Assembly: GCA_932294295.1 (NCBI GenBank)
Contig: OW028577.1
Location: 3,624,001-3,688,000 of the forward strand
DNA: 64,000 nucleotides
Source: Alitta virens
Lineage: Eukaryota; Annelida; Polychaeta; Phyllodocida; Nereididae
Direction of reading: 5' to 3'
Shown here: positions 55,620 through 64,000 of the stretch, one piece after another
Layout of the letters: each line of letters opens with the position of its first letter
How positions within the stretch are numbered: position 1 is the stretch's first letter
The notes under the pieces: generated by a model
What the model was told of the DNA's origin: nothing
The model's database searches: none
What the model saw: only the letters and a program-made list of their open reading frames with translations
Translations under genes and position numbers: made by a program

Positions 55620-57690
55620 CTGAAAACCAATAACCAAGTTTTTCATTTTTCATTGGTTTTTTACCGGCTATGAAGAACAAACGCTAGCTACTCTTATGAT
55701 TCTCTCATGATTTTCTTTTAGTATATCTCAGCTTTCATGCCACTCTCATCTGGTGATCTTGAAATTCTCATGTTCGACAACATCTCATCTGCAATTCAGA
55801 ATACCTGCATACCAAGCGAGATGTTTTTGCAAGAATTTTAAGTGGAGAATTGCTTGACTTCAAACAGGTTCTCATGCATTGATTTGCGCAAATTTTTGTA
55901 GTTGTGTTGGTGATTATCATTTTCGTTTTTGTTTGTAACATTTTTGTTTACTGTTAATCATTTCCAATGGTTTTTGTTGTAGTTGAAAATATGAATAAAA
56001 CATTCAAGCAATATAGCTGGATCTGTACTCATACACCAAGATATTATGAACCCAAAATTCAGAAAAGTTTTATTGCCTCATGACTCAGTATTTCGCTCTT
56101 GCTGAAAAATGTTAACAGTTACCACAGTAGTCCCTTGGGGGTGTTCACACTGTCACGTATAAAACCTATGTCTGTAGTTCCCTTGCCGAGGGTTTCAAGG
56201 ATACTCTTGCTAATCCGTAGGACGCTCCTGGTAGTGCTAAATCATTCGTGACCATACGTGGAGAGGGCAACGATTTTTAAACATGTTTAAAACTTTGGCG
56301 GATGTTCTACTGGTAAATTGTTTATATTAGTAACATAACTCACTCGGGATTCACTCGGTGAGCGTTATACGCATGTTCTACATACGTTTTACGTACGTAA
56401 CCATACATAGCCATACGTAGCCAGTGTCCATCCATATATACTCTCCATTAACTCGCGTCCATTCGTAGAACGCTCGTCAAACGCTACAAAAACTCTCATA
56501 AAATGTCCGTCCGGTGTCCGTTGGGCGATCTACGACTGCCTGACGGATGCCTGACGGATACCTGATGGATGCTTGACGACTGTTAACAGTAATAGCCTTA
56601 CTAGACTATAACCTACATGAAGTAATGTATTTACATATATCTTTGTCAAAATGTCTAAATCAAATCTCACGTTGTTGTGATGGCATTCCGCTGGAGAATG
56701 GTACTCTTTGGAAATGTCATTTTGCATATTTGACATTTCTATCTAGTTAATTATTCCAGGAATATATCGAATCCCTGCAGCCCTGGCCTCGTGATGAATG
56801 TTGACAGTCAGACAGAATTGACGTTAATCCTAACGGATGGGGAAAATGTGCTAAGGTCAAGTAACATATGCCAGGGGGGCATATCAAGTGCAAAAAGCTG
56901 TCTATACACTTCCTGGCAAAAACAAACGACAGAGTATGAGACACATTTTGACCCTTGCAGACATAGTAAATGGTACATACAAGACAAGACTGAGAGAGGC
57001 TGAGCTACAACACTGGACAACCTGGAAAGGGCGTAGAATTAAGCTCAATGTTATCTCGTTAACAGAGACTGGATCTGATTAATTGCATTCTGTGACGTCC
57101 TAGGATTTATTACTGGTATTGGCCATTCTTGGCCATATAAATGACCAGCATCCAGATAAAAAAATATATATAACTTTTTCAGATCTTTTTGTTACGGTAT
57201 TCAATAAAATTTTTCATGTTTTTGATGCAACTTAGACAGAGCCATTTAAACCAGTTACATCTAATATACCCATACAATTATTAGGTTTTTGACCAATTTT
57301 TTAAACTTGGTATTCTCTTTACTTGACCAGAGTTGACCGTAAGACTCTAAGAAAGTTTTGTAAAGTATGAGTATGAAGTTCTTAAGAAAAGTAATATTTG
57401 ATCAAAGTTGGATATGTTTCATTCAGTATGTGTATGTAATGTATATGATTGACTGTTAGGAAGATAAGGAACTTGTGACCCCTTGATGCTTGGACACAAC
57501 TGACTTTTATCATGACTTGGAATGGCAAGATCTGATCAAGTAACTTGCTTTGGGGCATATGCAGTGCATGAAGGTGAAGGAGGCAGGCTTATAAAAGCAT
57601 AATGAGAGAATAATTACCTGTCAAACTGATAATGTAAATCTGGGTTTATAGTCTGTTATCATTCAACTGAGTCTCAGCTGGCTTCACAAT
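55620..57690. other. No gene supported; one possible Harbinger-type end
   Basis: At about 56137 GGGGGTGTTCACACTGTCACG-like sequence resembles the termini of the Harbinger and fold-back elements, but no matching right end was found. CTGACGGAT words repeat at 56535-56575. Short frames lack domains. Confidence 0.3.
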
Positions 57691-57699
57691 AACATCCTT

Positions 57700-57920
57700 G
57701 GCAGGCCATTCTAGAGTCTTTCTCAACTCCCTGGGGAGTATTCATCCTTGAACACGGGGTTAACCACAGGGGCTTAAGAGCTCACACAAGTGCCATTACT
57801 GCGGTTGCCTAATGCCAAGTACCCATTACACCTGGGTGGGGTGAGGCAACGATTGAAGAGGATCTGCCCAACTCCTCGATGCTATGGTGGGGGTTCGAAC
57901 CCATAACCTTGTGGAGTTGA
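57700..57920 (-). mobile_element. SINE family 2 copy, minus strand
   Basis: On the minus strand it has GGTTCGAACCCCCACC, GGGCAGATCCTCTTCAATCG, CACCCAGGTGTAATGGGTAC and ACTCCCCAGGGAGTTGAGAA. The A box at the 5' edge is degraded. Confidence 0.8.
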
Positions 57921-58539
57921 TTAGTAAAGTTTAAAAGGCGTAAGTCTGCTAGTTCACTGTACAATGTATATCTCAGCTGGATGTGGGTTAGATTGGAGAT
58001 TCCCTGTACTCGGCGTAAGAAAGAAGACTTCATCCATGCAGAAAATGTGTGTGACATCCATGCTTTATCTCATCATTACAGTTGCCTAAGCATATATCAA
58101 CCTGACTAAGCTTCAGATCAGCAACACTGAGATGGAAGAAACTAAAGGCCAACGACTCAACCTCATTAGTGTGACTGCATGCTGTTATTATGAAACCATC
58201 AATTATTCCATTTTTATTAGATTGGGGATAATTATAAATATGTTATTATGATGTGCATCAAAGACACATGATATTTAGCTTGGGGATAATTCTCTCTTGA
58301 AGCCAAACTAGCTTTCCTCATTCGACTGCTGTATGTCGTTTTAAGATAAGTTATTAAATCTAATTGACCGATTTGTGTCTTTTGTGGTGACTATTAACGC
58401 CATAACTTTGGTATATAACAACTACAGTATTCTTGGGTTTAGGTAACATGACTTCCCTGTAAGTTAAATTCTGCTACAGAGAAATTATTTCGACCATAAA
58501 AATCTATTTCGTAATATAAATTGAGACAATTTAAAGCTC

Positions 58540-58823
58540 GATAGCATGTCATATCGAGATGACATCGTTGCAACCCTGGCCATCAGCGACAAATGTCCCA
58601 CCAACGTTATATGGGTATATCTTATTCATCACACCGTTAAACAAAATACTGTCCTTTGCAAATACTGTTGGTCCCATCCTATATGAAGAATTCCTTGACA
58701 GCTTGCCAAATCTGGCCAACATTGGGACATTTCCCAGATGCGCTTTCGCTTGGCCAACAAGGAGTCAACATTAAGTCAACATTTTTTATGCCAAGCCTAT
58801 GTTGAATCGTTGCAGCCTATCTG
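58540..58823. mobile_element. Possible CCCAGATAGCA-group MITE
   Basis: GATAGCATGTCATATCGAG on the left and GCAGCCTATCTGGTTTG on the right, with internal TTGGGACATTTCCCAGAT. The boundaries are weak. Confidence 0.4.
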
Positions 58824-59223
58824 GTTTGAGTGTTAAACGTTATGATTACTTAATTTATGCTCAACGTGATTGATTTAATACTGCATTCTTCGTTGAAGCC
58901 TGTTATTTCCATGAACAAATTTGAAAATTCCAGCTAGACAGGCAACAAGTCAAAGCATGGTTGATATTTCATGAATATGCACATTGTTAAGACCCAGCAA
59001 ACAGCTTCAGTACCTAACTAATTACTAAGTCAAATGTGCCTTCGTGTGTGAGACTACATGGTGTTAGTTTATTTCTGGCAATTTTTGTCATTAGAACTAA
59101 ATTATATAGGTGCTGGACTGATACTGTTGTCCACTTTTTTAATGATGCAGTTGATTCCCTCATTCCAGCTGAATCATTGTGTGTGTGCCCATTTACATAG
59201 AATACCTGAAAGTGTATATAGTT

Positions 59224-59333
59224 CCCAGATAGCATTGGCAACATGGTTTCTATATTAGCTGCTGTCAGCACAACATCGTATCAACATTGTCATTGTTGCT
59301 CCGATTTTGTGCCTATTTGGAATACTATCTTGG
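59224..59333. mobile_element. CCCAGATAGCA MITE
   Basis: Left end CCCAGATAGCATTGGC, right end AATACTATCTTGG. Internal words (AACATCGTATCAACATTG) are shared with the cluster. Confidence 0.65.
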
Positions 59334-59381
59334 TTAGGCCTACTTGATCAGTCAAACCTATGCAAACTGCCTGCTGTTAAA

Positions 59382-59499
59382 CCCAAACAGCATTCCACAT
59401 TTTATCAACATCAGCGAGATGTTGGTGACACAGTTACGATATTGTACCGACAGCGGCCAACATTGAAACGAAGATGGCCTGATTTGGATGCTTTCTGGG
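59382..59499. mobile_element. CCCAGATAGCA-group MITE, diverged
   Basis: Left end CCCAAACAGCATTCC, right end GGATGCTTTCTGGG. It lies 48 bp from the previous member. Confidence 0.5.
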
Positions 59500-60317
59500 A
59501 AGTGGCTCCCTCCAACTACCAGAACTAAATTATTATATATTTTAGCCCTTTATTAAACTACGGCCAACATTGAAATGATGCTCAACTTGATCGATTCTGA
59601 CATGCTACATATTTGCTTCACGTCAAAAACCTTGGTTGACTGAACATCAGGACTTTGTTGTACATTTGGCAAAGACTGTCCTGATATTCATAAAAAGGTG
59701 TTCTCGTTGGATGTAAAAAGAACATGATAAAAGATGATCAAAGCTGGAGTAACATGCCCATAAAAAATCATTAGACTCCCTTCTACCTGCAGCAACACAT
59801 TGCACCTACACCATGAGGAGTTGTTGCTTAATAATAATGTAGAACGTCGCATGCGCTAGAGCAATTACCGATTGCTGGTAATTACTCCTCAAAGGCAATT
59901 CGTGGCATTCGTTAATTGGGAACCCATCGAAAACATATGCTACGACTCATCTTCCATGCTAACAAAGATTTTTGTTAATACTATGATTCTCATGTTTTAT
60001 GCTACAGTAAATATGATTCTTTTCCAAATAATAACAATGACAAATTGTGTGGGAGGATATTAATGTTCTAGCTGATGTGCCATCGCAGTAAAAACATCGG
60101 ACGGATATGACTGATGCTCATCAAAAAGTTCATGGATCTCAGGTTATCATTATCTTACAATCCAAATATTTAAATATGTTATCGTACTACCGTAATAGAT
60201 TGTGAGCATAAGTATGTTTATGCTGATCTGAAAGTGTTCTGGAACAACGGTGATAGTAAGCTAAATCAACATTGTGCACATCAGTCCTGTCATCAGGCCG
60301 ATGCTGGGCCAACACTA

Positions 60318-60436
60318 CCCAGATAGCATTTCAAATCGGGCCAACATCATTTCAATATTGGCCACTGTTGGCACACCATTCTATCAACATTGCCGATGTT
60401 GCGCCAATCTCCAAACCATTTTAGCACGTTTTCCGG
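60318..60436. mobile_element. CCCAGATAGCA MITE
   Basis: Left end CCCAGATAGCATTTC, right end near TTAGCACGTTTTCCGGG. It carries TCGGGCCAACATCATTTC and GCCGATGTTGCGCCAAT inside. Confidence 0.6.
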
Positions 60437-60800
60437 GTAAGGCAACCGCAACAGTGCCAATCACAGAAACATTTTGGGCTGGCATGACGCATTATCTTGG
60501 AACCTTAACTAATACACAATGTTGTAGAGTGCTAATAGTTACATTTACAAGATTGAAGCATTTTTATTATGCACATTCTATCATATAAAAACATTGATTC
60601 ATATTACTTACATGCAATATATACAAGTGGCAGTTAGTACAGGTTTGACTGTATATGAAATAAACAGAGAGAAATATACGAGAAGTACCTTATCAGGAAT
60701 GTGTAAACTTATAAAGTAATACTCCTTTTGAAATAACAATATTGAGTGAATCTAGCTCTGTACTTGTACCACATATTCACCATCTTGTCCCCTCGATCTA

Positions 60801-60930
60801 CATGGCCAAATGTGCCACGTGCGTTTTCCATGCGTTTGGATAAACGCATGGTTTTCGCCTCATTTTAATTAGGCAAAAACCATGCGATTTTAAAAATGCA
60901 TGGAAAATGCACATGGCACATTTGGCCATG
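60801..60930. mobile_element. TA-target MITE (CATGGCCAAATG ends), third copy
   Basis: Ends CATGGCCAAATGTGCCACGT and ACATTTGGCCATG. TA flanks the left side; the right flank is TG, a likely mutation. The interior matches the copy at 53023-53173. Confidence 0.82.
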
Positions 60931-61559
60931 TGTAGTTTAGCAGTGTCTCCGCCATCTTTTGTTTAATTGAGATCGTTAGCCACAAAATGGGTTTCTTTGG
61001 TCTAGTCTTTCTTCTCCTCAGCATTTTTCCACTTTGATCTGATAGCCATTAAATTTTCAAGTGACAACACACAGCCTCCTTTCTGATATCTTGAAGGAAA
61101 TATGAATTTGTTGTGACGCCTTATTTGTGACTTCAAAGCTTCTGTCTTTTTTGTCACCAGTTCAGTTCTCTTTCAGTTCATTTCCTTTCCAGCTCAGTTC
61201 AGCTTTGTAACGTTGTCAGTGATCCACAAGAAATCATGGCTTCAGCTGTTTTGTGTATCACTAATGGTGATTCACCATCCAGATAAAATGGTTGGAAATG
61301 GGGAAAGCTGACGGTCCTTTAACTACAGTGCAACATTATCAAGTGACTTTTGTAATATCACAGACTAGTCTGTGGTAATATGTCTAGCAGACTCTACGTG
61401 CAGCCAAAGCTATCTGGATACCTATCTATTACTATCTTCAGATATCTTTGGATGGCCTAATCTTACCCCATATTAAGATACCCTTTGTTTGTAAAATACC
61501 CTGCACACTTAAGGATAATTTTGAATATAATGATTTTTAATTACGATGGGACCATCATT

Positions 61560-62060
61560 TGGTTTGGTTCCCACCCTATGGTCCAAAGGGCAATATTCCG
61601 ACAGACGTTTTTGCGAAGGGCATTGTTCCGAAAAATTTTCTATTTTCGGAGCAACACTCTACGGAATATAGAGCGTCTTTACATTTTTTTTCGGAGCCAA
61701 GCCCTTTGGAAAAACACCCATCGGAACAACGGCCGTAGGTGTAGGCTATTCTGAAGGGCTATATTCCGACTACATACTGGTTTGTTCAATCTCAAGTGTC
61801 AATTGTTAAGTGCAATTTAACTAAATTTAAAGATATGCATAATTATCTATCTATCTATCTATATATCTGCCCCCCCACCTCTTCTGTATAATGCCGCCAC
61901 TAACCGGAATCTGCATATTTTTTCCTTATTATTTGAAATATAACGATATTCGGAATGCCGCCCTTCGGAACATAGCCCATGCAATTCGGAATACAGCCCC
62001 TCAAAAATTTCGAAATATAGCCCGCAAGAAAATTCGGAATATATAGAGCAGACCCCATTT
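61560..62060. repeat. Degenerate repeats of AATATAGCCCTTCGG type
   Basis: Words like GGGCTATATTCCGA, GGGCATTGTTCCGA (first half) and TTCGGAATATAGCCC, TTCGGAACATAGCCC (second half) recur in opposite orientations, so the segment may be an eroded inverted-repeat element. A short ATCT microsatellite lies near 61845. Confidence 0.45.
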
Positions 62061-62948
62061 GGTTGAATACGTTTTATACATTTTATAGTCTTGATTCCAG
62101 CGGATAAGTTGCATAGTTCAGTGCCAGGTTGTGGGTGATCAATAGTGCATTAGAATATTTATATCAATAGTTGTCCAGCTCAGTGCAGCTTCTATCTAGC
62201 GGATGAACCACTTTCAAATGACTGATATTAGCATTTCATGTTTCAACAATGTAATCGGTGTTATATCGTACGAAATATAAGCAAACACATTTTTATAATT
62301 TGTGTACTGTGGAAGGCAAAATGCTTAAGTCATGTGAAATTAATTTAAAAAATAAATTAATATTATTTGTATCTTATTAAAGAATATATTTGTACTGGGA
62401 TGCACTTCCATAAAAACATGGTTTTTTAAGTGGTCCAATAATAAAAACAATATTTACAACATGTTGCAGTTTGAAAAGCATTTGCTCAGGATTGCTAGCC
62501 AAGCATGCACCTATCTAAATCTATTTTATACTGAAAAATAATGAGTGCACACACTATTACTAATCTTGACATGCTATTATTTTTCCAAAATCATAATTTT
62601 CATGCCATGAATTGGCAATTTCCACTTTTGCTTCTTAACATTTTTCAATGTTATCACTGAATGACTTAGTCATCACCGATAAAACCTTATTACCCATTTT
62701 CAATGATGTCAAATGGTGATAGTCGGCACTGATGCGTGTATAATGTCCAGGCAATATTTATTCAACCTGGTGCAAAATACCACGCAAAATGACAGGACTG
62801 CTGCCAGGGTACATGGTCGAAAAACTATCTAGTTTTACAGACATTCTGACCATACATCAGTGCAAAATACAGCTGAGCATTTACCTGGTGTATACAGAAC
62901 CATAAAGCACATCACATATACATTCAAAATATTTATTGGATTCTTCCT

Positions 62949-63314
62949 TTGAATGTGTGCACGTATACTGCCTATACACAAAGTGTGCTTGTACACTCAG
63001 CAATTCTTCCTATTCAATGCTTTGGTTTTGACCCTACTGAAGACCACACAGAAATTGTGAAAGACAGAAGAACAGAAAGTGGCACTCCATCGATAGACAG
63101 TGACACATCACAGAGTCGTGGGCAGCACAGGCGTCTTGCAGTTCTTGTGAAATTCAGGAATCGACTTCTCCCGGCTGCAACAAAGAACAGCGGGCGGATA
63201 CCTTCATATTTTATGCAGTGTCAGATGAAGCAAAGAGAATTATCTAAGATCGAAACTGATGCATATCTTTACACGGCTAGAATGGTACAAAGAGTACCCC
63301 TTGGTTCTATTTGA
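62949..63314 (+). other. Unassigned open frame of 121 codons
   Basis: The frame is longer than its surroundings predict and its second half looks protein-like (IPSYFMQCQMKQRELSKIE, TDAYLYTARMVQRV). No domain is recognised, no splice sites are certain, and no second copy was seen. It could be chance. Confidence 0.2.
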
Positions 63315-63489
63315 TTAAAAGAATGCAAGGTTTCACTTAATCTGTAAGATTAACGTGTGGAAATTGCTTTGCCAGGGTCAGAAAAAATACCCTTGAATTC
63401 CATTACCAAACACGATGTATGATCTGTTGTATAAGTACTAGTATATAGTTTTAAAGTTTGTTTCGATTGTTAGGTCAAATGTATTGGTA

Positions 63490-63630
63490 ATAATGACATA
63501 GTGACACAAGTACTTGGATACAGTTTAGAAGTTTCCACAAGCTGTCTGTACACCTGTTAATTGTGGAGAAGTAACCCGACCTGTTTGTCACTTCACTTGG
63601 CTGGCCTGCGTCCTCCAGGGTGGCACGAGT
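63490..63630 (+). repeat. Dispersed repeat, partner of 52080-52215
   Basis: Shares with 52080-52215 the order TACTTGGATAC-like, CACAAGC, ACACCTG, AATTGTG.AGAAGTAAC and TTTGTCAC.TCACTTG. The orientation is the same. Confidence 0.55.
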
Positions 63631-64000
63631 GCCTTCTCGGATGAGGTGGACAAGTTGATGTCATTTGGTCTAAGCTGGACAGACACAAGTCTACTCTGAA
63701 ATCACTAACAAGCAGACACTGTTCTAGGAATATAGATGTTCTCTTTTCTGGACTTTTTCTCAACTGAAGCGTTGCGATCCAACATATATCGGTACTAATT
63801 GTTTCGTCAACGCTCACTCCTACATTGCGCCTGGTGTCATTGTTCCGTTGTAACCACACAATATGTGCTCAGACATGCAATATTGGAACAAATCCACAGT
63901 TGAAATTATAAGCCTACAGAACTGAGTAAGATGCCACAAAAACTCCCTTCTGCCTTCGGCACATATTGCACCATCTCAACGCAGCTGCTACTTAATAATG

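Overview
The window looks like AT-rich, repeat-dense DNA of an animal, most likely a marine invertebrate, though the species cannot be fixed from sequence alone. The evidence is spliceosomal introns with GT...AG ends, tRNA-derived SINEs with A and B boxes, a LINE 3' end, PIF/Harbinger, hAT-like and TA-target MITEs, (GATA)n arrays and very few long reading frames. Nothing is arranged like a bacterial or viral genome, and I saw no true tRNA, rRNA or CRISPR.

0-12 kb: SINE copies (one with a perfect 11-bp target duplication), a coding remnant at 1.05-1.4 kb, small MITEs, and the one convincing host gene. That gene is a four-exon, 134-residue minus-strand gene at 8.5-9.55 kb whose exon phases agree, with an E2F/Myb/NRF1-like promoter candidate near 10.5 kb. 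12.6-18.4 kb is a nest of elements: an outer MITE with a 5-bp target duplication holds a 5.5-kb element, which in turn holds a GACGTC-rich element, a decayed C2H2 zinc-finger gene and another small MITE.

19-39 kb: dispersed repeats, an 11-bp minisatellite and a (GATA)n array. Diverged coding-like blocks recur in mirror order around about 31 kb, suggesting an old inverted duplication. A hAT MITE with a perfect 8-bp target duplication, a full SINE of a second family and a 1.3-kb inverted-repeat element lie within it.

39.1-43.9 kb is a nearly complete PIF/Harbinger DNA transposon. It has 45-bp terminal inverted repeats, a TTA target duplication, an intact DDE transposase frame, and a convergent two-exon MADF/Myb-like companion gene whose conserved domain is split by a frameshift. 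In this superfamily the two proteins act together: the Myb-like protein helps bring the transposase to the nucleus and the element ends.

44-64 kb: another (GATA)n array, a 3.16-kb fold-back element with TTA target duplication at 48.0-51.2 kb, SINEs, a LINE 3' end with an (ATTCT)n tail, a cluster of CCCAGATAGCA-ended MITEs, and two further copies of a TA-target MITE. No host gene could be supported here. Function calls rest on motifs recognised by eye; no database search was possible.
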